Below are positions 46,707-57,415 of a stretch of 64,000 nt of DNA, piece after piece. This DNA is from Pachyseris speciosa. Taxonomy: Eukaryota; Cnidaria; Anthozoa; Scleractinia; Pachyseridae. The notes under the pieces were generated by a model, which saw nothing but the letters and a program-made list of their open reading frames with translations, made no database searches and was not told the origin of the DNA. Every line of letters begins with the position of its first letter. Positions within the stretch are counted from its first letter, which is position 1. Made by a program: the position numbers and the translations under genes. The stretch lies in assembly GCA_016490735.1 (NCBI GenBank), contig JAEMWC010001377.1, positions 1 to 64,000 on the forward strand. Direction: 5' to 3'.

Positions 46707-47107
46707 CAAAATCCGTGAAATCCGTCTTTTCCGCCGTGTTTAGTAAAAAGGTGAACTTAACTGCTCATCAGCACTGGAAGTTTCCTCGGATGTTTTTTCC
46801 TAATAATGGAGGAAAGTACGGATTTCGCGGATTTTGCGGATTTTTAACTTTGATTTAAAACCTCTCTTTAAAACTATAAGTATAATATAAATAATATATT
46901 ATTACATATTAATAACAATATTTTACTTACAGTTTTAAAGAGAAGAATTAAATAAAACAAATTAAAAACAAATCCGCAAAATCCGCGAAATCCGTCCTTT
47001 TCGCCATTATTAGGAAAAAACATTCCGTAGAAACTTCCAGTGCTGATGAGCAGTTAAGTTCACCTTTTCACTAAACACGGCGGAAAAGACGGATTTCACG
47101 GATTTTG
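46707..47107. mobile_element. 401-bp fold-back MITE with ~145-bp arms
   Basis: Ends CAAAATCCGTGAAATCCGTC and the exact reverse complement on the right. The arms share AACTTAACTGCTCATCAGCA and TTTTTTCCTAATAATGG and finish in CGGATTTCGCGGATTTTGCG. The AT-rich centre holds TTTAAAAC..TAAG words in both orientations. No target duplication is evident. Confidence 0.85.
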
Positions 47108-47569
47108 TGAAAACGTTCAGATTAATTTTGATATCTCTCTGTAAAACTTAACCATAACATTTTGCGCTTTCATCGATTGGCTTTGAAATACAAGATTTTA
47201 CTTATCTCTGGTTTCTATATTCTGTTTCAACTGTTTTTATTGAATCACATCCTACAATTGCGGTGACATAGAAGACGTTACATCTTTCTTAAAAAATCAG
47301 TGACACTTTCACGTCAATTTTCTACCTTCCCCAACATCAAAATGAGAACTGTCACAGTTCATTTATTCTTGTTCGTTTTCTTTTAACATGAGTCGTGATA
47401 ATTGTGTAATACACGATGAAAACACGCCGCTGTATATGATATTTTCTCGACTCTTTTCGCTTGCCCCATTAGTTCTGGTTGATGTTGTTGTTAGCCCCTA
47501 CTGGGACCATGTGTAGACAGTATTTCCTAAATTCCTCTCAAACGAATTTACCGTCATTGTGGCTTGTTA

Positions 47570-47910
47570 ATCGAGTTTATTATTTGGCGTAAAATAGCTG
47601 TTGATTGCTGACCAGCTCAAATATTAATAGCAAAAATTAAATTCGGGAAAGTAACGGATGAGAAAATTCGTCTACAAAAGTAGCTTTAAATAGTCTGAGA
47701 ACTAATTGCGTGTCACAATTGGCTGATTAAAAATGTCACTGTTGCTTCGTTACCTACTTTATTGTTCGCTGTGAAAGAGCTGTTCATAGCTGACCAGTGC
47801 GACGAAAAATGGCATTGACATGAAAATTACGTAGCAAGAAAAGTCGTCTAGAAATTTCACTGGAGAGCACCTGCGAACTGATAGCGTGTCACAATTGGCC
47901 ATTTAAAACA
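47570..47910 (+). repeat. Diverged tandem repeat (~170 bp) in front of the P-loop gene
   Basis: Two units share ATAGCTG.T..TTGCTGACCAG, AAATT..G..AGTAA, a GTCTA.AAA block and GCGTGTCACAATTGGC. They lie 60-400 bp upstream of the next gene and might hold its promoter elements; that is inference. Confidence 0.6.
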
Positions 47911-47961
47911 AACAACTACGTCTTCTGTTGATTGCATTCTGTGTGGTACAAGTCTTCTCTC

Positions 47962-47969
47962 TATAAAAG
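47962..47969 (+). promoter_or_regulatory. Putative TATA box
   Basis: TATAAAAG, 43 bp before an ATG at 48005 that opens the next coding segment. Spacing to a likely start site around 47995 fits a TATA promoter. Confidence 0.5.
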
Positions 47970-48004
47970 AAAAACACGTTTCAGGGCTTACATTGTCGTT
48001 CAAG

Positions 48005-49904
48005 ATGCAGAGGGCTCGTTATCCATGCCGTCAGCTAAACAGCAGGACGATAAAAAGCGCTGCGTTGTGCTACTTGAGCCCGGTAGTTTTGGGAAAATGT
48101 AGTATTATCAGTGCAAAGTGTGCTTGCAAGGTTCAGGAAGAAGGTTTTGAAAATGCGTGGAATGGCGTGTCTCGAACTAGAGATGCCTGTGATAACGCTC
48201 TGCAAGGTTTGTTTATGTGTGTGCTGTTTAAAATTTCGAGCTTTTCTGTCGTTGTTTGGATGGAATTAATTGATGTAGATTCAGTGAATAATATAGCTTG
48301 TTTCGTCTATTTCGCAGGCATGAAGAATGTCGCATTCTTTTTCAGCGCCATTAGCTCGCAAAGTCTAAAGAAAGAACGAAGCAGGAAAAAGGCGCATGTC
48401 GAGGAAGAGGGGAGCGATGATGCACACGAATTTCCGGATTCGAGTCAATACGGCAATTCAACAAGCCAAGAATGGGTTGCAAGTCACGCCACAATCATAA
48501 ATCAGAAGCTGTGCCCATGTGTGAGTTATTGGATCGCTCTGACCACGCCAAATGGTGCACCGTGTAGTCCTCTTGTTATCCACCGAGCCCTCCTGGAGTG
48601 CAACGTGGATGTCTTCGTAAATCAGGTAACAACTTTATTCCAATCGTAAAATTGACATAAGTAACACTAATCAGTGATAAAGTGTAATAACTCTTTTACT
48701 ACCTTATGACAAGGCATTAAATTAAAAAAAAAATAGCAAAAGGCAGGCTTTACAGTAAACGTGTAACTGCCCAAGATAATTTCAACGGTTAGATTCAACA
48801 ACTTTTATTTAGCCTGAAATTTCAAAGTACACTAACGTTGAATTTCCTCGGTACCGAAAATTACTGATTACTTGTTCACCACCCGAATGCTGGTTATTAT
48901 GAAAGAACCGGAATCAACTTGTTAAATTTTTCTCGATTTTAGGTCCGCTGCCACGAGGGTAAAGAGACTGGAGGATGAAAGAGCTGTTCAAAGTCCTTAA
49001 AGACCACAAGAACCCGTTTATGGAGGACCTAGTGAGTTCGTCTTACAACTATCCCTTTCGTGATGAATTTGAAAGTTTCGTGGGGGACGCCGATTCAGTG
49101 GATCTCGACCAATGCGGCACGGAGAACGTAGTCCGGATCTGTCTGGTCGATCCATCGTTCTCTTCCAGTCTTTCGTGGGCTTTGAGAAACTTGAAGATGT
49201 AAAACTGGTCATCGACCAGTTCGGCTTCCAATTAGACGGCTCGGCTGTTCCAAGAGAGAATGAAATCGTCAACGAACAGGCAAGATTGTCCGATAAACTA
49301 ACAGTGCTTGTTAATAACATTGGCATCGCTGGGCTACGCTTTGTACGGTGGAAAAGTGTACAAGAAATGCGATAAGGCAAAGTACACCTATTCCTATAAG
49401 TGCGAGGTGGAGGCGTTCGTTAATAGTTTGGGGGCGAACGAGTCTTTCAAGGCGCGACTCCTAAAGGACATGAAGAAAGTCATCGATATCCTAGCCAACC
49501 CGCACTGCGAGGCCATTCGACCACTTTGTGTAGATTATAATTTGATTGAGGTAAACGACGGCAAGTGCTGGTCAATCAAGGAGCGTCGCTTCCTGGAGAA
49601 TGTGATCGCGGACAAGGACATTGGTCATATTACACCACGTGAGGTTAGTTCGTACGATCCAACCATAGAGCCAGAACCGAAGTATTTCAAAGAAATTTTG
49701 GAAAACAGCCTCACAGAAGCTGAAATTGAGGAATTTTGCGAAGATTTCTTGAGGCTCTTGAATCACAATCAAAAGAGACACAAAGACAAAGTTCCTTGCC
49801 TTATTGGTGCCGCTAATAGTGGAAAGACGAGTTTATTTCAACCAATTCTAGGCCTCGATACTTTACTTGTCAAAAGTAAAAGCAGTTTTTTTCTCGTAAG
49901 ATAG
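48005..49904 (+). pseudogene. P-loop NTPase (SF3-helicase-like) gene, broken
   Basis: Probable exons: 48005 to about 48208 (MQRARYPCRQL to DNALQ, donor GTTTG); 48319-48624 (acceptor TTTCGCAG, Ser/Glu-rich, ending FVNQ before GTAACA); and from 48943 onward after TCGATTTTAG. The last exon is split among frames. The final frame 49308-49904 reads YALYGGKVYKKCDKAKYTYS, CEVEAFVNSLGANESF, ILENSLTEAEIEEFCEDFLR and then CLIGAANSGKTSLFQPILGL, a Walker A loop of the G..NSGKT/S type seen in SF3 helicases. The frame stops 17 codons later, before any Walker B, so the ATPase domain is truncated. GC content is higher than in the flanks. The promoter-like TATA lies upstream. The neighbouring recombinase gene faces it tail to tail. 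Confidence 0.6.
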
Positions 49905-50270
49905 GCAGTAATGTAGAGTGGTCGTTTCCAGTAGTTTGCTACTTTCCCACATTAAGTAAATAGAATTAGGCAATCAGAACGCTACATGTACCTGTGAGAA
50001 CTAGTTACAAGAATAGGCTTTTGCGTCCAAGAAATTAGAGTTTATTACAGTTTGATCATTTATAAAACCCATTCCGTAGATCAGTGTGCTGACAAGCTAG
50101 CTGCTAGTCAAATTTTCATAATTAAATGGTTCAGTTTCCACTGCATTTTAGTTGGTGTGCATTTGTCGATTCTTTCTAGTTGAATTGCTAACCGAGCGGC
50201 ATTTTCATTCCAGCCCTGTTCTTTAGAGAGTCTGCCGTTCTGCCCTCTTGAAACGTGTACTCGCGATCTC

Positions 50271-51878
50271 TCAAAATAGCGGTCCATTGTCCAAATCCGT
50301 GCTTAGCAACCCTTCCTTGAGAAACTCGTCCTCGTATGCTGTAAATTTCAACGCCTGGCGCTGACTTCTTTGGATTCGCAATGGGTTTGTCGGTGGGGCA
50401 TTCCTCTCAGGGGGCACTACGCTTTTCGACTCTGCGCTTTCAGCCAGTGCCGCAGAACTTGACGTTGAATCGCGAAATCTCGTATTCACCTCCTTATCCA
50501 GTTCGGAGCCTTTAGCACCTTGTAGCTTTTGCAGACACTCGTGAGCCTTCGCAGTAACTTCGCGCGACTTCTGCTTTTGATAGTGAACTTTGGCGACGAC
50601 TGAGCTGTGTTTCTGATCTTCCGACAAAATCCTTTGCTCTTTGCTAGTGAGCTGATTGAGGCTTTGCGTTTTGACGATTTGGCGATAGCGCGTCGGGTGA
50701 ATGTACTTTCCGATTGCGTCAAAGACTAGTTTGCTTATGACATCGCCCAATTTGCTGTGTTAGCCCCCATTTCTCGTCACCAGAACTAACTCGCACTGGG
50801 GTTTCAGCAATGGTCTTACGAAATCGATGTAGCCATCGAGCACCTGCATGCTTGCGTCGGTCAGAATCAACGAGTCAAATCCGTACTTGCCAGCACTCTT
50901 GAACTTTTTCTGGTCGATAAATCCCCCGTTCTCCTTGACTGTCTTAACCATGTCGACTGTCAAGTACTGATAAGTCATAGGGCGAGACCCCTTCACCTTG
51001 ATGAACAAATACACTGCTACAAATTTCGTGGCAAATGTTAAGTCCGACGGGTTGACTTGGCCCGGACTTGTCTTGCACGTCTTCACGGTGTGTTCGTAAC
51101 GAGGCAAATGAAACGTCACCACTTCTAACAGTTCTTCCAGGGTTGTCCAGTGCCCCCTAGCATCCAGAGTTTCAATGTCTAGATCTTGTGTCCACTGCAA
51201 TCTCATCATCTTTGCCACAGTCTTGCGAGCTCTTTTCAGGCACAATTCTGTCGATGACAAGTTTCGGAGAACTGCGTCAGAGGCGCCATTTATTTTTCTG
51301 AAGTCGATCATTTCAGAGATGGCATCAATGTAGCCCAATCGTCCACCGTGTCCTAGCTTGCATTCGTCCTGCAAGTGATCGATAAACTTGAATAACAGAC
51401 TGTGAGAACACAGGCTGAAGTCCAGCACTTCAAAACTCAATTCCTCCTCGTCTCGCAGCAAAATGTGAGAAATTTGAAACACCTCTTGACAATCTGCTGA
51501 GCTGCGCGATCTTTCTTGCAACCACCGCCACTTCCAGTCAACCATTTCGTGAATGATTCGCCAATTTGGCTGCAAACCGAAAATGATGGCAACACTCTGG
51601 CAGGTGGTTTTGCGATTTAACTCGCTTTATCGTCATCGGCAAGGTCTTTGGTACTTGCAACGGGCTTTTCGTCAAATAAAAAGAACCAACTGTGCTTGGT
51701 GTTCACGTGTTTCCTGCAACCGCGTTGACTTTTACATCCATTCACACACTTGTATTGGACAGTGATACAAGCTATCTGCTTCGTCCTTTTCCAAGTGAAG
51801 CCGTTTCGGTTTCGGTTTCGGTGATGAGCCATCGATTTTCGACCAGTCAACCTTGCCTTTCTTGTTCATCTCTGACAT
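50271..51878 (-). pseudogene. Zinc-finger tyrosine recombinase-like gene (Crypton-like), three lesions
   Basis: From ATG 51878 (MSEMNKKGKVDWSKIDG) the protein opens with a basic leader and a C2H2-type finger (YHCPIQVC, then RGCRKHVNTKH after a frameshift near 51737). A second frameshift near 51620 leads into a long body (about 270 codons). An in-frame TAA at 50758-50760 falls in an RNGG-x-HSKLG context, where CAA to TAA would explain it. The C-terminal part holds HPTR (50690-50699), the H-x-x-R box, and 27 residues later HSSVVAKVHY, the H..(8)..Y nucleophile box of tyrosine recombinases (Tyr at 50580-50582). Such enzymes cut and rejoin DNA via a 3'-phosphotyrosine. Crypton-like transposons are the nearest named group I can offer. 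Only three lesions in 535 codons indicate recent death. Confidence 0.65.
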
Positions 51879-52254
51879 CTGTGTGATTCACACAGTTTGT
51901 TCCACTTGCATAGATTGTGAACAAACTACAAAGGCGACAGAAGAAAGAATGGCTGCATTGTGCAACTTGCCCCAACTTGCCCGCGCTTGCTCAGGCGTGG
52001 CAGTGTTTGCTATTCGTAATTAAACTTGCAAATCTAAGGTGACATATGACGTTGGTGCGATTATGTTCAACCTTGTCCGGACAAGTCAATAAGCGCCTCG
52101 AAATGTCTTTTGAAATATGTTATGGACTGTGTTTCGAGTTTTTTCCAGCTTAAAACTATACACCAAACGTTTTACCATTTCAAAAGCAATAAACTGACAT
52201 AGATGGCAAGAAGAGAAGAATTTTTCTGTTGAACAACATGCACAAAGGAACTGC
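51879..52254. other. 5' flank of the recombinase gene
   Basis: Possible promoter region for the minus-strand gene, with no motif I can name. Three ACTTGCCC/CGCTTGCTC-like words lie near 51963-51990. Confidence 0.45.
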
Positions 52255-52805
52255 CGTTTTCTAAATAGGAACCATTGTGCACAAATAGGAACTGATGTTT
52301 AGGAACAAACTGTTCCACGTGCCCATAAAAAGGAACATTTCATTCAAAACGGAACCATTAATGGGAACAATTGTTCCTCAAATGAACGAAAAGGAACCAA
52401 TTTTCAAAGCAGCAACGACGAAAGAAAGGAACAAACGTTCCTTTACAAGAAGAAGGAACGTAACCATTTGGGAACGAAAGTTCCTCACGCCAGCATAAAG
52501 GAACAGCTACTCCAAAAGGGAACGCATTAATAGGAACAATTGTTCCTCAACTGCATAAAAAGGACCAAAATGATTAAAAGAGGAACAATACCATAGGGAA
52601 CAACACTTGTTCCTAAGTCACTCATTTGAGGAACAAAACGTTCCTTTCAATGTTAAAAATGCGGAACAAAAGGTTCTTTTTAGCTCTAAATGAACACTTT
52701 GTTCCTATTTTTCACAGCAGTTTGTTCCTTTTGATGCTAAAAGGACTACTTCAAATAGGAACAATCGTCCCATGATGGGAACGTTCCCAAAGCAAAAACG
52801 GGAAC
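52255..52805. repeat. GGAAC/GTTCC satellite-like array
   Basis: About 550 bp in which GGAAC and GTTCC alternate roughly every 15-35 bp, many as palindromes GGGAACAATTGTTCC or GGAACAAACTGTTCC. The spacers are A/T-rich and variable. No coding. It may be a degenerate satellite or the binding-site-rich end of a DNA element. Confidence 0.8.
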
Positions 52806-53769
52806 AGTGCTCAAAAATAAAGTGTAATAAAAACGCCACTTAAGGGATGACAAAAACATACTAAAGCGCTTTAAGAATCTCCATGCTGAAAACATACAAC
52901 AGCCAAAATGTCATCGACCAAATCATGCTAGAACATGTTCAAATCCGGCAGTAAAAATTTTGGGAAACGTAGAAGAGAGTTGGCAATCACTCGGAACACG
53001 GTAGAGCTGAATAATGATGCCATTTCACACAAAATCTTTCCTTAGCTAAGAAGACACAAAACCCACAGTGGCTTTATAGTTTCATTGTTACTTCCCATGT
53101 CCACCAAGGAAGCCTCTTCGATTTAAGATTCTCAGCGGCAAAACATCATCCAGTTATAACGATGACAGCGCTTGCAAAACCACACGAGCTTCCTCCCTCG
53201 CAGACCCGTCCACGATAAAACTATCAAAGTCAACCAACACATTTCGCTGTTTTTAACATCCAAGCACTGATTCTTACCGGTTCAACAAAAAGCTCGAGAA
53301 TTAATCAAGTTAAACGGCGACACTTCATTATTTACAGTCTTTGGACGATGATCTGTATAGTATAACTTTTTCAAATGAAGCGTGAAGCTTTAGCGCTTGT
53401 TTTTGACAGCTTTTTGACAACTTTCTGTCAGACTTTGAGACATGCATTTGATCGGCTTTTTGTCCCTTGAACGTGAGTTTCTGCCTTCAATTTGATTCAA
53501 GCTCTTAAGAAATACTTTCCCTGGTAGACATGCACGTACACTCTAAAATAACCAAAGCCAGCCAAGACATCCAAACGCTGATTCTTACAGGTTCAAACAA
53601 ACAAAAATCGAAAATTAATCAGGTTACACGACGAAACTTTGACGCGAGGAGCTCCGCTATAAAGAGAAATTCCCTCTGCTACGTCATTAGCGTGCACAAT
53701 AGGAATATGGAGCACGCTCGCGCAATTGAATTTGACTGCACTAATTTACAAGCTATGTTATAACATCTC
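52806..53769. other. Noncoding with a short local repeat
   Basis: ACATCCAA.C.CTGATTCTTAC.GGTTCAA occurs at about 53255-53285 and 53563-53595, pointing to a 310-bp tandem duplication. Nothing else. Confidence 0.5.
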
Positions 53770-54081
53770 TTGGAAAGGATAAGACTACCCTCCATGGAAT
53801 CTCGAAGAATTCAAGACATGTTATTAACAATACATAATAGCATATCGAGCAAAGCACCACGGGCAATTAGGAATCTTATTAATTTACGCTCATTTATGTA
53901 CAATCTCAGGCGCCAAGAATATGTTTTATCTTTACCTAAAGTTAACACTACCAAATATGGACTCAAGTCATGGAAATATTTTGCAGCCAAGAAATGGAAT
54001 GAACTATCAAATGACATTAGAATAAAAGTAGGCACCAATGAAATAGTAAACAGAATTAGATCGTTAAAGTTCGGGGATTAG
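53770..54081 (+). pseudogene. 5'-truncated LINE, C-terminus of RT ORF
   Basis: An open frame ending at 54081 with SRRIQDMLLTIHNSISSKAP, NLRRQEYVLSLPKVNTTKYG and LKSWKYFAAKKWNELSNDIR. This is the conserved tail following the RT domain of CR1/L2-type LINEs. The frame is intact, but the element is cut off about 100 codons before its end, as happens when reverse transcription stops early. It differs from the 40.7-kb LINE, which has YNLRNNNHFVLPRYN instead, so it is a second family. Confidence 0.8.
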
Positions 54082-54329
54082 TAAACTTGTAACATTAGTT
54101 TTAATAGTATTTTGACTGCGGCGGTCATATTGTAATAAAAGTTTTAAATAGTTTTAATCAGTATTTAATTTGTGATTTTACCTGATGAATTGCGTTTATC
54201 TGATGAATTAGCGTTGTTCAGTTGTTAGATTTTCATTAGTTATTAGGTGGAATACCTGTAAACTACCTCTCAGGCTAAGTGTATATCCACGTGAAATAAA
54301 GTATGATGATGATGGTGATGATGATGATG

Positions 54330-54383
<54 letters not shown>
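54082..54383 (+). repeat. 3' UTR and (GAT)n tail of the truncated LINE
   Basis: About 220 bp of UTR with TGATGAATT.GCGTT repeated twice, then GTGAAATAAAGTATGATGATG running into roughly 25 GAT units at 54307-54383. The trinucleotide tail marks the 3' end of the insert. Confidence 0.8.
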
Positions 54384-54397
54384 TGAATAGACTATGG

Positions 54398-55030
54398 AAA
54401 ACCAAGATTACCTTATTATATCATGAAATTATCATGAAATTAACACGAATTTAACTCGCTTTAAGTTTTGTTAGTTTTAATTTCCGCGTCATTAATTAAC
54501 TGACGCGTAAACATTTGAATCCTTTTCGCCTCAAAGTCTCGATACACTAAAGTCATTCTTGACAACTGGGACAGTTTGATCGTATACAATATTTCCGAAA
54601 AGGGAAAAAGTATTCTTTTATCAGGGTGGATATCAGGCGGTATCATGGACACTGTAAAGAGGCCAGATTCCTTCGTTTAACCCCTACGTATAAGGCCAAT
54701 TCCACGAACATCGTTTGCATTGCGGATTTTTGCACTTAGTGTTTGAATAAATTTGTTGCTGTTGTCTCAACAAATTATGTTTCCTTGTGTAAGTCGCGTT
54801 AATTTCAATTATTTTGACATTTTAGCACATCTTTCACGTTAATAACACCTTACCACGGTTTATGACGCCATTTTGACTGGGGGGCGAACACGACAAAAAA
54901 TTAAATGTATGGGATTTTGGCCGACTTTGAACCGCTGTAACGCCCCTTCAAAGAGGCGGATTTCCAACATTTGCCACCTCTTTAAATAGTTTTATTGATA
55001 TCATTCATTCGACAGAAAATAAGGCCATTA
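54398..55030 (+). repeat. ~620-bp direct repeat, copy 1
   Basis: Highly similar to 55985-56560 in the same orientation: shared GTATTCTTTTATCAGGGTGG, ATCATGGACACTGTAAAG, AAGATTCCTTCGTTTAAC-like and GGCCAATTCCACGAACATC blocks. The last 120 bp (TATGACG.CATTTTGACTGGG to AAAGAG.CGGATTTCCAAC) also recurs inverted at about 56775-56890. Confidence 0.8.
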
Positions 55031-55044
55031 TAAGGATTTATTAA

Positions 55045-55425
55045 AGGAAAGACATTGCGTCTTTTGAGAACAAACTCACGGCCAAAGAAAATTTCGAGTT
55101 ACTCAAACGAGATTTTCAATCCCGATTACTCGACCGAGGCTATCGTCTAGAGATAATCACAACGACAATAGCTGAAGTTAATTACTCATCAAGGAAAGAG
55201 GCTTTAAAAACGAAAACTAAGACATCTAACGAAATTTTGCCACTAGTTACTACATACAACCCGGCTTCAACGAATCTTAAAAAGATTCTTATGGAACACT
55301 GGCACCTCATTTCAGACAACCCTAAACTCGCTCAAATATTTTCTAACACCCCTATTGTCGCTTACCGGAAGGACAAATCGCTCAAAGACTTTCAAGTCCG
55401 AGCAAAAATCCCTTCCCAAGATTAA
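55045..55425 (+). pseudogene. Penelope-like element, C-terminal RT fragment
   Basis: A 126-codon frame without ATG: RDFQSRLLDRGYRLEIITTT, then LPLVTTYNPASTNLKKIL, EHWHLISDNPKLAQIF, and VAYRKDKSLKDFQVRAKIP before the stop. This is the thumb/linker region after the RT of Penelope-like elements, the part just before the GIY-YIG domain, which is missing here. It lies between two 600-bp direct repeats, but whether these are its terminal repeats is unknown. Confidence 0.65.
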
Positions 55426-55984
55426 AACAACAAAAACAGGAGTTATATGCGGTAAGGAGGATGACAATATTACAGTCATAATTTGAGATCCAACATTTGC
55501 AGTCCTGAATCTGGGGATCATTTGCGGTCTCGGATCATTTGCGGTCCTAGGATCATATAGTAGCCTATAGTGCTGGATCAACTCAAGTCCGTGACAGAAT
55601 AATTCTAAGCTTATGTTTTGTTTCCCTTTGTCAGCGTCGAGATTGTTCTTTATGAGTCGCCTGTATTACCACACACGCGATTGTGATACAGTTCGGTGAG
55701 AGCATGTTAAATTTAATGAGGCCTTCCAAGGGGTGGTCCAGTGTCGCTTTGTCGCTCGTTTACGACTCTGTCTGTCGCTTGTTTCGTTGGGGACAAATGT
55801 CGCTGTCGCAAAGAAAACAAAGAGGAATGGACAGCGAATTGTCGCTGTTCACAAACTGTCGCGCATTGTCTGCCAATTTCTGTCGGTTGTCGGTGTTTTG
55901 GGAGAAGAATGTCACCTGTTTTCGGAGCTTTGTCTCTTGTCCCTTCAACCCACTGGAACGGATCTTTTATGGTTTTCCATGATC
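55426..55984 (+). other. Spacer between direct repeats
   Basis: GGATCATTTGCGGTC/CGGATCATTTGCGG words are repeated near 55516-55555. Three overlapping plus-strand open frames at 55683-56019 reflect low stop density around TGTCGCTTGTTCG-like words and not a gene. Confidence 0.5.
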
Positions 55985-56560
55985 ATCAATTCGAACAATA
56001 CCTTATTATAGGAAATTAACGCTTTATGAAATTAACGCGAATTTAACTCGCGTTAATTTTTGTTAGCTTTAATTTCCGTGTCATTACTTGTGGGACGCGT
56101 AATATTTGAATTAGTTTCACCTCAAATTTTCGATATACTCCAGACATTCGTGACAAAAAGGGTAGTTTAATCGTTTACAATATCTCCGAAAAAGGAGAAA
56201 GTATTCTTTTATCAGGGTGGAGATCAGCCGGTATCATGGACACTGTAAAGCGACAAGATTCCTTCGTTTAACACCTACGTTTAGGGCCAATTCCACGAAC
56301 ATCATTTGCATTGGGGATTCTTACACTTGGTGTTTGAGTAAATTTGTTCATGTTTCAGTCACGTTAACTTCCCTTATTTTGAAATTTCAGCACATATTTC
56401 GTGTTAATAGACCGTCCCACGGTTTATGACGTCATTTTGACTGGGGGTGGGGGAGACGGGTGCAAACCGCAGTAACGCCGCTACAAAGAGTCGGATTTCC
56501 AACATATGCCATTACTTTAAATAGTTTTATCGATATAATTTATTCAACAGAGAATAAGAC
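55985..56560 (+). repeat. ~600-bp direct repeat, copy 2
   Basis: Partner of 54398-55030, with small indels in CCTTATTATA..GAAATTAACGC and a GGGGGTGGGGGAGACGGG variant of the CGAACACGAC block. Confidence 0.8.
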
Positions 56561-56932
56561 CATTAAAGAAGGTACGACGCGACGTCCGTAAATTCGAATT
56601 ATAAATCTTCGCATGTGGCTTCTAAGTTCGCGGCAATTTGCATAATTTTGATTAGAAGGGTTTGTATGAAATCTTGTATGAAAAAATTGGTTTACGGTCG
56701 TTGTAGCCTGAATCTGTCCTTTATACTTCATGAAAGTAATTGCAGTACAAATTTCTTTTAAAAGACATTTTCACTGTGGAAATCCGCCTCTTTGTTGCGG
56801 CGTTACAGCGGTTCAAAGTCGGCCAAAATCCCATACATTTACTGTAATTTTAGCCGTGTTTGCCCCCAGCCAATATGGCGTCAGAAACCGTGGAAAGGTC
56901 TGTTTCCTTTACTAAAAAGTAATTCTTCCTTC

Positions 56933-57415
56933 AATAGCCCTTTTTACAGTTCCCGGCGCCATATTGGAATAGTAAACCGCGCAAACACAATAGCGAGGCT
57001 GGGGTTGACTCACCAGGAGATTCAAACAGCTGTTTTAGTAGCATTTCAAGGGAAATCCGTGTTTCATCCGCGAGTTCTTTGTTCAAAATGGTTTTAAAAC
57101 ATCGAGATAAGGAAATATCGTCCCTAGATGACATTCAAACCCTCACAGCGATAGCGATAGCGATAGCGCGTACGCGACCCGTCTGGACCATAAAAGGTAT
57201 TTGAGCACCCAAAAGCGGCACACTCTTTCCCTTTACTGCTAGAGGCAGCAGAAGAGCTGCTCTGGCTAGTGTTAGGATCATCCATTTGCTTTCAGAAGAC
57301 AAGGAACAGCGCTCTGTTTACTATCGAGAAGCGACGCGAGTCAACCCCAGCCTCGCTATCGTGTTTGCGCGGCTACCTTTCCAATATGGCGTCGGGAACT
57401 GTAAAAAGGGCTATT
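56933..57415. mobile_element. 483-bp element with ~80-bp inverted ends
   Basis: Ends AATAGCCCTTTTTACAGTTC and its reverse complement; inverted arms extend through CCAATATGGCG/CGCCATATTGG, GCGCAAACAC and AGCGAGGCTGGGGTTGACTC. The interior contains GCGATAGCGATAGCGATAGC and no coding. Non-autonomous DNA element, superfamily unknown. Confidence 0.8.

Noticed and set aside
55683..56019. Three overlapping plus-strand frames of 92-99 codons
   Set aside because: All three frames are open over the same bases, which reflects sequence composition (TGTCG-rich) and not a gene.
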